NCBI RefSeq assembly: GCF_015645445.1
Contig: NZ_JADOGI010000016.1
Span: 1-64,000, forward strand
DNA length: 64,000 nt
Source of the DNA: Nonomuraea cypriaca
GTDB taxonomy: Bacteria > Actinomycetota > Actinomycetes > Streptosporangiales > Streptosporangiaceae
Direction of reading: 5' to 3'
This document shows positions 24,783 through 33,166 of this stretch, piece after piece (the stretch's first letter is position 1; every line of letters begins with the position of its first letter). Both the position numbers and the translations under genes were made by a program. A model generated the notes under the pieces. It made no database searches, was not told where the DNA came from, and saw nothing but the letters and a program-made list of their open reading frames with translations.

Positions 24783-25313
24783 ATGAAACGCGTACTCATC
24801 ACCGGGATGTCCGGAACCGGGAAGTCCACGCTCCTCGCCGACCTGGCCGCGCGCGGCCACAAGACCGTGGACACCGACTACGGCGGGCTGACGGTCTGGC
24901 ATCCCACCGCCGAGGAGTGGTTGTGGGACGAAGACAGGATCCAGGACCTGCTGTCCACTGAGGACGCCGACATGCTCTTCGTCAGCGGCACCACGAGGAA
25001 CCAGGTGGCGTTCTACCCACAGTTCGACCACGTCGTGCTGCTCAGCGCGCCGCCCGAGGTCATCGTGGCGCGGCTGGCAGCCAGGACGAACAACCCGTAC
25101 GGGAAGGATCCGGCCGAGCTGGCCATGGTGCTACAGGATCTGGAGGCGGTGGAGCCGCTGCTGAGACGTGGCGCGAGCTTCGAGGTGGACGCGAGCGCGC
25201 CGGCGGCCGAGGTGGCGGCGGCCGTCCTGCGGCTGGTCACCTCGGACGCTTGCTCAGGACCGACCTCGGACGCGTGCTCAGGACCGACCTCGGACGCTTG
25301 CTCAGGACAGTAG
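24783..25313 (+). CDS. P-loop kinase-like ATPase with repeated C-terminus
   Basis: 176 residues from ATG 24783. The Walker A GMSGTGKST opens the protein, followed by a shikimate/adenylate-kinase-like core (TVDTDYGG, LFVSGTTRNQ, VVLLSAPPEVIVARL). It is probably a small-molecule kinase of the AAA_18/shikimate kinase-like group; the substrate is unknown. The last 24 residues are three copies of TSDACSGP encoded by a perfect 24-bp repeat, which looks like a recent expansion outside the fold. Confidence 0.82.
   Translation: MKRVLITGMSGTGKSTLLADLAARGHKTVDTDYGGLTVWHPTAEEWLWDEDRIQDLLSTEDADMLFVSGTTRNQVAFYPQFDHVVLLSAPPEVIVARLAARTNNPYGKDPAELAMVLQDLEAVEPLLRRGASFEVDASAPAAEVAAAVLRLVTSDACSGPTSDACSGPTSDACSGQ
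25239..25310 (+). repeat. 24-bp tandem repeat x3 at the 3' end of the P-loop gene
   Basis: ACCTCGGACGCTTGCTCAGG plus ACCG recurs at 25239, 25263 and 25287 with one or two mismatches, ending at the stop codon. It encodes TSDACSGP three times. Confidence 0.9.
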
Positions 25314-25408
25314 GGGGCACGTCCCAGGCTTCGGGTGCTCGATGACCGGGGCGGGGGCGGTCGGGGCTATGGTGTTGGGGCCCGGACACACGAGGAAGCG
25401 GATCCCCC

Positions 25409-26785
25409 TTGGCTCACCGCGCACTGGTCATCGCCATGCTGCCCGCGATCGGGCTGCGCGTACTCGCCGTGCTGGGCTTCCCGCCGGCGCTGCTCTTCTA
25501 CGGCGACTCGTTCGCGTTCCTGAGCGAGAAGCTGGCCCCCGGCACGACCAGGCCCTCGGGATACTCCCTGCTGCTGGCGGTGCTGCGCCCCGCGCACAGC
25601 CTCACGCTGGTGACGGTCCTGCAGCACCTGCTGGGGCTGGCGCTGGCTGTCGCGGTCTACGCGTTGCTACGCCGGCGCGGCCTGCCTGGCTGGGGGGCCA
25701 CGCTGCTGGTCACCCCGCTGCTGTACGACGAGTTCCTCGTGCTGCTCGAGCACATGATCATGGCTGACGCGATCTTCATCGTGCTCGTCACGGCCGCGGT
25801 CGTTCTCATCGTGTGGCGCGTCACCCCTGCCACTGCCGCCGTCGGCGGGGTGCTGCTCGGCCTGGCCGGGATCACCAGGACGGTCGGCCTGCCGCTGCTG
25901 CTGCTGACTGCCGCCTACCTGCTGATCAGGCGCTACGGCTGGCGCCCGCTGGTGGCGCTGCTGGTGGCGGGCGCGATCCCGCTCGGCGCATACGCGACGT
26001 GGATGAAGGTGGAGAAGGGGAAGTTCGCGCTGACCGAGGCCGACGGCAACTTCCTGTGGTCCAGGACCATGAGCTTCGCCGACTGCGACGTGATCAAACC
26101 GCCCGAGCGGCTGGCCGTGCTCTGCCCTCAGATGCCGGTCGCCGAGCGCCCCTACCCGCCGCACTGGCTGTGGGAGAGCTTCTCGCCGCTGCTCAAGGTG
26201 CCGGGGCCGGCCAATCGCAACCAGCTCGCCGGGGAGTTCGGCAGGGCGGCGATCCTCGCCCAGCCCGGCGGTTACCTGGGGGCGGTGGCGACCGATCTCA
26301 CGGGGCTGTTCCGGTGGGAGCGGACTGCTGTGGACGAGAAGACGCCGTACAAGCTGCCGGCGTCCGAGCGGCCGCTCAACGAGTCGGTACGGGACGTCGC
26401 GGAGTCCTACGAGGGCGGGCCGGCCGCCACGCGGGTCGTGGAGCCGTTCGCCGGGTGGCTGCGGGCGTACCAGCGGTTCGGTTACGTGCCGTTCCCCGTG
26501 CTGACGCTGGTGCTGGCCGGCGCGCTGGTGACGGGGCTGGTGCGGCGGCGGTGGGACGTGCTGCTGCCCGGTCTGGCGGCGTTGGCGCTGATGGTGTCGC
26601 CGCCGTTCCTCGCGGCCTTCGACGTGCGTTATGTGATTCCGGCGATCCCGCTGGTGTTCCTGGCGCTGGGGTTGTCGCTGGTCGCCCGTGACGACCTCCG
26701 GCCCCGACCGTCACCCAGCCAGGCGGCACCTGGCGCGCGGGCACGGTCTACCACGTGGGGGACAGAGCGACGTACAACGGGCTGA
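25409..26785 (+). CDS. Polytopic membrane protein, GT39/ArnT-like, with altered 3' end
   Basis: 458 residues as read. About ten membrane helices, a first-loop acidic motif (FYGDSFAFL) and RPSGYSLLL resemble GT-C fold lipid-linked glycosyltransferases or dolichol-type mannosyltransferases. TTG 25409 follows AGGAAG; ATG 25437 is an alternative. The membrane region ends naturally at SLVARDD, but the frame then runs about 35 more residues out of frame through a chitin-binding-module fragment, so the original stop has been lost. Confidence 0.7.
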   Translation: MAHRALVIAMLPAIGLRVLAVLGFPPALLFYGDSFAFLSEKLAPGTTRPSGYSLLLAVLRPAHSLTLVTVLQHLLGLALAVAVYALLRRRGLPGWGATLLVTPLLYDEFLVLLEHMIMADAIFIVLVTAAVVLIVWRVTPATAAVGGVLLGLAGITRTVGLPLLLLTAAYLLIRRYGWRPLVALLVAGAIPLGAYATWMKVEKGKFALTEADGNFLWSRTMSFADCDVIKPPERLAVLCPQMPVAERPYPPHWLWESFSPLLKVPGPANRNQLAGEFGRAAILAQPGGYLGAVATDLTGLFRWERTAVDEKTPYKLPASERPLNESVRDVAESYEGGPAATRVVEPFAGWLRAYQRFGYVPFPVLTLVLAGALVTGLVRRRWDVLLPGLAALALMVSPPFLAAFDVRYVIPAIPLVFLALGLSLVARDDLRPRPSPSQAAPGARARSTTWGTERRTTG

Positions 26786-26865
26786 GCTACGAGTGCCTAC
26801 AGGCACATACGGCGCTCGCCGGCTGGGAGCCCCCGAACGTGGCCGCCCTGTGGAAGCGCGTCTGA
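26692..26865 (+). pseudogene. CBM5/12 chitin-binding module remnant
   Basis: In the frame +1 to the preceding gene, the DNA encodes PPAPTVT-linker then GGTWRAGTVYHVGDRATYN, GLSYECLQAHTALAGWEPPN and VAALWKRV-stop, the complete C-terminal carbohydrate-binding module 5/12 seen on chitinases and lytic polysaccharide monooxygenases. A stop codon directly precedes the linker and no catalytic domain or start is present. It is the 3' end of a lost secreted enzyme. Confidence 0.85.
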
Positions 26866-27186
26866 CGCGACAACACCTCGCGGCGGCGTTCGGCTCCCCG
26901 CTGATCGCCGCCGCGCCGGGTCAACTTCGATGCGGAACAAGATTCGGTCACGTCTGGGAGCGTCGGACAATTACCTGCATATCGCGGTGAATGCCGCGAC
27001 AGGCCATGGCGCCCTCATCTGGTTCGTCTCCTTCTACAGGACGGCGACGAAACCCTCTGATCGGCAACCGGCTGGGCTTCAACGCCGTCGGCCCCACGGC
27101 TTCGCCCGGGTGAAGCCAGGCGCCGGCCGACCACCGTCCTGATCGTCTCCGACCGCGACGCCGGCGCCGCCGGCGCGAGCCGCCTG
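26866..27186. other. Gene-free interval with degraded coding traces
   Basis: No intact gene. One plus frame reads DNYLHIAVNAATGHGALIWF and, after a shift, DETLIGNRLGFNAVGPTASPG-stop. This looks like the end of a decayed protein (possibly an Imm1-type immunity protein), but the match is too weak to name. Confidence 0.35.
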
Positions 27187-27435
27187 TCAGCCTGCCTCCG
27201 TGTTGGTCTCGACCGGCGACATATCGGCGGGCGGGTTCTCGGTGAGCTTGGATTCGATGCCGATGTAGTGGTCCTGGATCGCCGCACGCGCCCGATCCGG
27301 ATCGCCGCTGAGGATCGCCTCGAAGATGGTGGCGTGGCCCTGGTACGCGTTCATCGGCGTGCGACTGCGCGGCGGTGGCGCCGCGGCGTGGAAGGCGAGC
27401 CAGAACTGGTCGAACAGCCTCAGCAACAGGGGCAG
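27187..27435 (-). pseudogene. Truncated GntR/FadR-family regulator (FCD domain end)
   Basis: The last 80 or so codons of an FCD ligand-binding domain are present: LLRLFDQFWLAFHAAA, then HATIFEAILSGDPDRARAAI and HYIGIESKL. The DNA-binding N-terminus is missing and the sequence upstream belongs to an unrelated fragment. The stop is at 27187. Confidence 0.75.
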
Positions 27436-27438
27436 CGG

Positions 27439-27618
27439 CTGGACGGGGCGGACCGGTTCCACGGCAGCATGGACGAGTTCCGCGTCTACGACCGCGCGCT
27501 GAGCACCGCCGAGCTGACCCTGCTGCGCTTCAGCAACACCAACCGCATCCCCGGCCTCACGGCCCACCTGCCGATGAACGCCATCGTGCCGCCGGGCGAG
27601 CGATGGGAAGACCGGTGA
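27439..27618 (+). pseudogene. LamG/concanavalin-like domain remnant
   Basis: The plus strand encodes RLDGADRFHGSMDEFRVYDR, ALSTAELTLLRFSNTN and a short tail to a stop. The pattern G-x-MDEFRVYDRALS-x-AE is the terminal strand of LamG-like jelly-roll domains on secreted glycosidases. No start or other domain exists; the fragment abuts the GntR remnant head-on. Confidence 0.75.
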
Positions 27619-27624
27619 TGTCCG

Positions 27625-27762
27625 GTGAGCGGCTACTCGGTCACCTTCAGCCCGGCCGAACGCCGTCGGCTGCTGGAGATCTTCCCGTCGGGCGTGTGCG
27701 ACTGGACGAAGCCCGGAGTCGGGCAGCGGCCGTTGCGCGGCACCTGGCTGACGCTCAACTGA
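27625..27762 (+). pseudogene. C-terminal remnant of a DUF6351-like secreted protein
   Basis: Forty-five codons read VSGYSVTFSPAERRRLLEIF, then PSGVCDWTKPGVGQRPLRGT and WLTLN-stop. The CDWTKPGVGQ-x-GTW ending is characteristic of DUF6351 (tannase-like) proteins. Only the end remains. Confidence 0.6.
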
Positions 27763-27791
27763 CCTCGACCTCGGCCCATGGAGGAGTGCCC

Positions 27792-28335
27792 ATGCCACGA
27801 CATCTGTTAGCCGTGGGATGCGCTGCCCTGTCTTTCGCCGCCGCAACCGTCCCCGGCGTCGCCGCCGCCGGACCGATCACCACCGACGCCCTGCCGACGT
27901 CCTGCGACGCCGAGGCCGCGGGCTACCAGCTGGTACGCGTGGCCGATCCGCGGGGTGGCACTCGGCCCGGACGTCACCGCGGTCGAGTTGCGGACCACCC
28001 GCGGGGGCCGGCAGACGACCCGACGGACCACCGCGTCCGGCACCACCGAACCCCAGATCGGCCCATCGAATCGACAAAAACCCACACCAACTGCTGCTGA
28101 AACTCCGCTCACCCACCCGCTGACCGTCGAGGACGGCGCCGCCGCGGACTTCCGGGTACCGGGCACCATCGTGGAATCCGTGCTCTGGAAACGCGGCCGC
28201 GGCTTGGTACTGACGCTGGACCGGCCGGCACCCGCTGACGCCACCGTGTCGTACGTCGCCCACCGCCGCGCCGGCCCCCGCGTCATCGACGCCCTCGGCA
28301 TGGGCCTGCTCGCCTTCCAGATTCCCGTCGAATAG
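27792..28335 (+). pseudogene. Frameshifted secreted protein, esterase-like C-terminus
   Basis: ATG 27792, after GGAGG, opens a signal peptide (MPRHLLAVGCAALSFAAATV, cleavage near AAAG). Around 27945-27960 the reading frame shifts by one base, and the coding sense continues as ALGPDVTAVELRTTRGGRQT to FRVPGTIVESVLWKRGRG and LGMGLLAFQIPVE-stop. That end resembles the terminal beta-domain of secreted sialate-O-acetylesterase-like or glycosidase proteins. The middle is deleted. Confidence 0.6.
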
Positions 28336-28496
28336 CGGTGCCACACAACGTGGTCCTGGGCGCCCACGGGATCGGCTTCGGTGGACGGGCCGGCGGCCTG
28401 CACCAGCTCGCCGGGGCACGATCGTGCTTTGTTCCCTTGGCGATGTGCACGGAAATTCGCTGGCCCGTGCGGCACGCTCCGGCCCACACTGGGACC

Positions 28497-28625
28497 GTGG
28501 TAACGGAGCGTAGCCGGTTGTATCGGGATCTGTGTGGGGCACTGGCCCCCGGCGCGGGGGTGGAGGCGGTGGCGGCGGAGCTGTCACGGGTGCTCGAGGT
28601 CGTGGACGACGTGCGCGTGGGCTGA
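28497..28625 (+). CDS. Doubtful small ORF
   Basis: A 42-residue frame from GTG 28497 (VVTERSRLYRDLCGALAPGA onward). CACACT six bases upstream could be the -10 of a leaderless transcript. It has no recognisable family and converges on the phosphatase gene. It may be another gene fragment. Confidence 0.25.
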   Translation: MVTERSRLYRDLCGALAPGAGVEAVAAELSRVLEVVDDVRVG

Positions 28626-28638
28626 GATCGCCCCTGGT

Positions 28639-29067
28639 TCATCGGAAGCGGGCGACGAAGCGGCGTTGCCAGGGCGTCTCGACGGCGTGGCTGTCGTAGT
28701 GCTCGCGTACGTAGCCGACCGCCTCGTGGGCGGGCAGCCCGTCGATGACGGCGAGGCAGGCCAGGGCCGTGCCGGTGCGGCCGCGCCCGGCGCCGCAGGC
28801 GACCTCGACGCGTTCGCCGGCGGCCCGCTCCCATGCCTCCCGCAGCGCCTCGGCGGTCGCCTCGCGATCGGCCGGCAACCAGAAGTCCGGCCAGCGCAAC
28901 CACCGATGCTCCCAGGTGACGACAGGCGGTTGGCGGCCCTGCAGGTAGAGCGCGAACTCGGGCTGCGGACCCGGCGGAAGCGGGTGCCTCAGCCCTCGGC
29001 CGCGGACGAACCGGCCTGAAGGCAGGCGTAGCACACCCTTCGCCGTGCTCTCCCATGTAACGGTCAC
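28639..29067 (-). CDS. Protein-tyrosine phosphatase-like protein
   Basis: 142 residues. The P-loop CGAGRGRTG fits the C-x5-R-T/S signature of dual-specificity/tyrosine phosphatases, with the general-acid Asp likely in WPDFWLP. The compact size matches actinobacterial single-domain members. It would dephosphorylate protein tyrosine or inositol-like substrates. It stands alone between fragments and the peptidase gene. Confidence 0.82.
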   Translation of the reverse strand: MTVTWESTAKGVLRLPSGRFVRGRGLRHPLPPGPQPEFALYLQGRQPPVVTWEHRWLRWPDFWLPADREATAEALREAWERAAGERVEVACGAGRGRTGTALACLAVIDGLPAHEAVGYVREHYDSHAVETPWQRRFVARFR

Positions 29068-29412
29068 AACCGCAGCCTAGCCCCGGTCACACTCTCCGTC
29101 GGGCTCGTCACCACCGTGACCGGGGCGGGAATTTCCGGCATGAGCGGCGTTCAGATCTTGACGGGCTGGTTCGACTTGGCCGAACCGAGCGCCGCAAACT
29201 TTCATGTCAGCAGGGATTGATGAAAAGAACTTTCGGAGTTATGTTCCTGATCAGCCCGCCCTGCTGGACGGCGCGAGATGTCGGAGCATCCCCGAAGACG
29301 GCCCTCCTTCCCGCCATTCGATCACCATGCCGTCAATCTGCCACCAGGCGATTCGACATCAAACGGGCACCAATCAGATCCCTCCTTTACCCGCCTGTTT
29401 AGAGAGGTGAGC
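29068..29412. other. Upstream region of the M23 peptidase gene
   Basis: No gene. The section from about 29190 to 29270 is AT-richer than the average and probably holds the promoter. I looked for a ydaO-type c-di-AMP riboswitch, which often precedes actinobacterial wall hydrolases, and saw no convincing core motif. Confidence 0.45.
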
Positions 29413-30309
29413 ATGCCCACATCCGGTACGCCGAGCCGGCGGACCCTCAAATCCGCCGGCCTCGCCCTGTTATTCACTCTCGCAGCAGCACTACTTCCCC
29501 AAGCCGCCTCGGCACAGGAGGCCGGCCTCCTCGCATCCCACAAGAGCCCGTTCAACTGCGGAAAGACCTTCGACGCCAACAACTGGAGCCCCGGCCACAG
29601 CCCATCCGGTTCCATCGACTGGCAGACTCGCGGCAGCGATGCCATCAACGGCGAGACCGTACGTGCCACCGCTTCGGGCACCGCCTACTTCAGCGACGCG
29701 GGAAGCACCAGCTACGGCAAGTGGGTGGAGGTACGTCACGGTGACGGCACCAGGACCCGCTATGCCCACCTCGCCACCATGGTGAGATCGGCCGGCGGCT
29801 CGATGAGCGTCGGCCAGGGCACCACGATCGGGACCGTCGGCTCCACGGGCGGCAGCGACGCTCCGCACCTGCATTACGAGCAGCGGACCTCCACCGGTGC
29901 GGTGGACACCAGCCCCACCGTTGAGGGCGTGACCGTGTCCTTGGGTCAGGAGAAAGCCATCACGAGCAGCAACGCCTGCAGCGGCGGCAACCCCTACACC
30001 CCTGAAGAGGTCTGCGGCAGCGGTTACGGGGTCATCGACTCGGCCGCTCTCACCGGTGGTCGCACGTACCTGCTCTACAACACGGGTAACGGCAATAACT
30101 GCGTCGTGACGCTGAAGACGACGAACGTCGGCTCGGCCTCGTCGATGTCGGCCTTCCTGGAGCCGGAAGGGGCGAGCAGGACGACCAACTCAGGCAGTTT
30201 CAGTTACTACGCGGGGCCTGTCACACGCTCCGCCCCCGGACAATGCGTCAAGTGGGGCGGCTCGATCGGCAGTAGCTCTTACACCAGTCCCTTCGAGCAC
30301 TGCGGTTAA
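29413..30309 (+). CDS. Secreted M23 family metallopeptidase
   Basis: 298 residues from ATG 29413 (AGAGAGGTGAGC upstream). A signal peptide (RRTLKSAGLALLFTLAAALL, cut near ASA) leads to an M23/lysostaphin-type domain: the first zinc ligands in PGHSPSGSIDW, the Ala-His-Leu motif in YAHLATM, and HLHYEQ as the closing motif. The C-terminal 90 residues form a cysteine-containing beta module (EEVCGSGYGVID...NCVVTLK), probably for substrate binding. It cleaves peptide cross-bridges in peptidoglycan outside the cell. Confidence 0.9.
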   Translation: MPTSGTPSRRTLKSAGLALLFTLAAALLPQAASAQEAGLLASHKSPFNCGKTFDANNWSPGHSPSGSIDWQTRGSDAINGETVRATASGTAYFSDAGSTSYGKWVEVRHGDGTRTRYAHLATMVRSAGGSMSVGQGTTIGTVGSTGGSDAPHLHYEQRTSTGAVDTSPTVEGVTVSLGQEKAITSSNACSGGNPYTPEEVCGSGYGVIDSAALTGGRTYLLYNTGNGNNCVVTLKTTNVGSASSMSAFLEPEGASRTTNSGSFSYYAGPVTRSAPGQCVKWGGSIGSSSYTSPFEHCG

Positions 30310-30328
30310 GCACCATCGCCACGCTCGC

Positions 30329-30362
30329 CTGCGAACGGAACCCGGCGGGACCCCGTTCGCAG
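30329..30362 (+). terminator. Hairpin after the M23 gene
   Basis: CTGCGAACGG (30329-30338) pairs perfectly with CCGTTCGCAG (30353-30362), 20 bp after the stop. It lacks a clear T-tract, so termination efficiency is uncertain. Confidence 0.6.
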
Positions 30363-30551
30363 ACGAGCAAGTGTCCGGTTGGGTGGCGTCATCGAATGGT
30401 GACGCGGTCCCCCTTCGGGGCCTCGACCGGCGAGTTCTTCACCGACACCCACCACCACACCGATGACCATGACGCCAGGCGCGGATCGGAATTGCCAACC
30501 CATAGATGTGCTGCCTTCTCAGGGGCGATCCATGGCCGCTCATGGGGCTAT

Positions 30552-30677
30552 TCACGCGATACCGGAGACGAAGCAGAACTCGTTGCCTTCTGGATCGGCC
30601 ATCACCTGGAAGGCGCCAACCGCGTCACGTTCCAGCCCGCCCATCGCCTCGGCGCCGAGCTTCGATACCGTACGGAT
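30552..30677 (-). pseudogene. VOC-family protein remnant
   Basis: About 41 codons end FQVMADPEGNEFCFVSGIA-stop, the terminal strand and metal-ligand Glu of VOC proteins such as the intact copy at 19536. Upstream sequence in this frame is not VOC-like and there is no start. The 190 bp between the M23 hairpin and this fragment hold nothing recognisable. Confidence 0.7.
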
Positions 30678-30763
30678 CGGTGCCGGCGAAGCACAATCCC
30701 AGGACCGCTCCCGCACACCCGTCCTCGGCCGGTCACCCTCGGCCGGGGACGATGGCGCTGATC

Positions 30764-30943
30764 TCAGTGGCCCGTGATGCATGGGCAAGTGCCGTCGCGG
30801 TGCTTGTAGTCGTAGAACCTCGGATGCCCGCAGTAGCAGACGCTGGTCCACATGCGCTCTGGATCGGTGGACTGCTCGGGGCCGGCTCCGCACGCGGGGC
30901 AGGGCGAAGATTCGTCGTCTGCCGTGTGCGACGCCGCGCCCAT
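30764..30943 (-). CDS. Small cysteine-rich (zinc-ribbon-like) protein
   Basis: 59 residues from ATG 30943 (MGAASHTADDESSPCPACGA). Cysteine pairs CPAC and CYC plus a C-terminal CPC and several histidines suggest one zinc knuckle. It diverges from the 118-residue protein at 30993 with 49 bp between starts. No named family is recognised. Confidence 0.5.
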   Translation of the reverse strand: MGAASHTADDESSPCPACGAGPEQSTDPERMWTSVCYCGHPRFYDYKHRDGTCPCITGH

Positions 30944-30992
30944 GACGACACTGTATGGCAGGATGACGTTATGCCGAACACACGAAAGGGTC

Positions 30993-31349
30993 ATGGCGCG
31001 TAGGCGTCCAGCTCAGATTCGCGCTGATGGCGCATTGCGTTCGCGGGCGACCGCCACGGAAGTTCCCGCGATTCCAGGCCTGTCGTTCCGAGGCCGTATC
31101 GCGGTCGCTCGTCTGGAGCACGAGCGATATTGGCCCGGTGCGGCGCGAGAGGCGTTACGCGCCTGGTCGCTCTTCTTGCGGGATCCATGGCATCGGCTTT
31201 TCGATCCGGCGCAATCCTGCGGAGAGATGATGTGCTGCCCCGATCCCGCCGAGCTTCGTGCGCTCCTGGAGGCAGTGGTTCATGTTCTGCCCGGGAAGGA
31301 CGCTCGCCTGCTCAGAAAAAGGGTCGGCGACCTCGACGACCTCCGGTGA
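30993..31349 (+). CDS. Hypothetical protein (118 aa)
   Basis: 118 residues from ATG 30993 with AAAGGG just upstream. A basic Arg/Ala-rich start leads to LSFRGRIAVARLEHERYWPG and AWSLFLRDPWHRLFDPAQS, then a helical C-terminus. The composition is that of a soluble cytoplasmic protein. I recognise no function. A ten-residue open frame (30971-31003) overlaps its start. Confidence 0.6.
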   Translation: MARRRPAQIRADGALRSRATATEVPAIPGLSFRGRIAVARLEHERYWPGAAREALRAWSLFLRDPWHRLFDPAQSCGEMMCCPDPAELRALLEAVVHVLPGKDARLLRKRVGDLDDLR

Positions 31350-31516
31350 CGACCTGTGCGACGTAAGCGCCTTCCAGGCCGAACGCCCGGGTGCGGCGCC
31401 CTGGGACCGCGAAGAGGGTGATCATCACCAGAGCCTGTTCGGGGGGTGTCGGCGTCGGCGCATCGGACTATAGAGTCTGGCCCGAGGTCAGCGCGACGCT
31501 GGACCAGAGGAGGCGC

Positions 31517-32449
31517 ATGTCCATCACGCCGCTGTCCCTGCCGCAGCCGCCTCAAAGGGCGCCGGAGTTCGGGCGGGACGCGCTGATCGTCTGCGAGAGC
31601 CTGGTGCGGATCTACCAGTCAGAATCGATCGAGGTACAGGCGCTGCAGGGGCTGGACTTGGTCGTCGATGGCGGCGAGATGGTCGCCGTGGTCGGGGCGT
31701 CCGGGTCCGGCAAGTCGACGTTGCTGTCCATCCTCGCCGGGATCGACGCCCCCACCGCCGGTCGGGCGCGCGTCGACCGGTGGAACCTGCTGGCGATGTC
31801 TCGTGCCGACCGCGTGCACTACCGGCGGCACACCGTCGGCTTCGTCCGGCAACAGACGGCCGGCAACCTCGTGCCGTACTTGACCGCGCGGCAGATGATC
31901 GACCTGCCGATGACGGCGGCCCGCGCACCGGCCCGCACCCGCCACGCCCGCGCCGCCGAGTTGCTGGACGTCCTCGGCGTCGCCGACTGCGCCGATCGGC
32001 GTCCCGCGCAGTTGTCCGGCGGCCAGCAGATGCGGGTCGCCATCGCGGTGGCCCTCGCCAACAAGCCCCGCGTCCTGCTGGCCGACGAGCCGACCGGCGA
32101 GCTTGATACCGCCACCTCCGCGGAGATCTTCTCGGCGATGCGGAACGTCAACCGGCAGTTCGGTGTCACCGTCGTCATCGTGACCCACGACCCTGAGGTC
32201 AGCGGCCAGGTCGAGCGAACCGTGGCGATCCGCGACGGGCGTACCAGCAGCGAGGTGTTACGCCGCACCGCCACCAGCGCTGACGGCGACATGCACGTGA
32301 TCGCCGAGGAGTACGCCGTGATGGATCGTGCCGGGCGGGTCCAGGTGCCGCGCGACTACCGCGACGCGCTGGCGCTGACCAGGCGGGTCCGGCTGGCGCT
32401 GGAGGCCGACCACATTGCGATCCGCTCCGACCTCGACGGGCACGCATGA
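31517..32449 (+). CDS. ABC transporter ATP-binding protein (MacB/LolD type)
   Basis: 310 residues from ATG 31517 (AGAGGAGG upstream). Walker A GASGSGKST, signature LSGGQQMRVAIA, Walker B VLLADEPTGELD and the switch His in VTHD are intact. It carries about 60 extra residues at the C-terminus compared with LolD-type ATPases. It overlaps the second ATPase gene (ATGA) and belongs to an operon with two FtsX-type permeases. Confidence 0.92.
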   Translation: MSITPLSLPQPPQRAPEFGRDALIVCESLVRIYQSESIEVQALQGLDLVVDGGEMVAVVGASGSGKSTLLSILAGIDAPTAGRARVDRWNLLAMSRADRVHYRRHTVGFVRQQTAGNLVPYLTARQMIDLPMTAARAPARTRHARAAELLDVLGVADCADRRPAQLSGGQQMRVAIAVALANKPRVLLADEPTGELDTATSAEIFSAMRNVNRQFGVTVVIVTHDPEVSGQVERTVAIRDGRTSSEVLRRTATSADGDMHVIAEEYAVMDRAGRVQVPRDYRDALALTRRVRLALEADHIAIRSDLDGHA

Positions 32450-33150
32450 GTGCCGGTCCAGCCGTGGGGCCGCTGCTCACCGTGCGCGGCGTCCACCGGC
32501 GCTTCGGTACCGGGCCCACCGCCGTCCACGCTTTGCGGGACGTGTCGTTCGACGTCGCCGCCGGCACCATGGTCGCCCTCGTCGGCCGGTCCGGCTCCGG
32601 CAAGACCACCCTGCTCAACATCGTCGGCGGCCTGGACCGCCCGGACTCCGGCACTGTCCTCGTCGACGGCACCGACGTCAGCGCCCTCGACGAGGACGGT
32701 ATGTCCCGACTGCGGCGCGAAAAGGTCGCCTACGTGTTCCAGACGTTCGGGCTGATTCCGGTGCTGTCGGCCGCGGAGAACGTCGGCGCTCCGTTACGGC
32801 TGGCTCGCGTCCCGTCGAAAGAGCGCGAGCGCCGTGTCGAACTGTTGCTGGAGCTGGTGGGCCTGGCCGACCACGCCCCGCAGCGTCCGGGCGAGCTGTC
32901 CGGCGGTCAGCAGCAGCGGGTGGCGATCGCCCGGGCCTTGGCCGCCTCCCCCCGGCTGCTGATCGCCGACGAGCCGACTGGGCAGTTGGACGCCGAGACG
33001 GGCCTGTCGGTGATGGCACTGCTGCGCGGAGTGGTGGAGTCCGAGGGCGTCACAGTGCTGGTATCCACGCACGACCCGGTGATGATCGCGCTGGCGGACC
33101 GAGCCATCCGGATCAGCGACGGGCGGATCGACGGGCAGGAAACCTCTTGA
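32446..33150 (+). CDS. ABC transporter ATP-binding protein (MacB/LolD type)
   Basis: 234 residues, standard length. Walker A GRSGSGKTT, Q-loop YVFQTFGLIP, signature LSGGQQQRVAIA, Walker B LLIADEPTGQLD and STHD are present. It probably forms a heterodimer with the ATPase encoded just upstream, matching the two dissimilar permeases downstream. Confidence 0.93.
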   Translation: MSAGPAVGPLLTVRGVHRRFGTGPTAVHALRDVSFDVAAGTMVALVGRSGSGKTTLLNIVGGLDRPDSGTVLVDGTDVSALDEDGMSRLRREKVAYVFQTFGLIPVLSAAENVGAPLRLARVPSKERERRVELLLELVGLADHAPQRPGELSGGQQQRVAIARALAASPRLLIADEPTGQLDAETGLSVMALLRGVVESEGVTVLVSTHDPVMIALADRAIRISDGRIDGQETS

Positions 33151-33166
33151 TCGTCCGGAACGGCCC

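Noticed and set aside
29068-29412. Possible c-di-AMP (ydaO-type) riboswitch before the M23 peptidase gene
   Set aside because: The genomic context is right but no conserved core elements could be recognised by eye.
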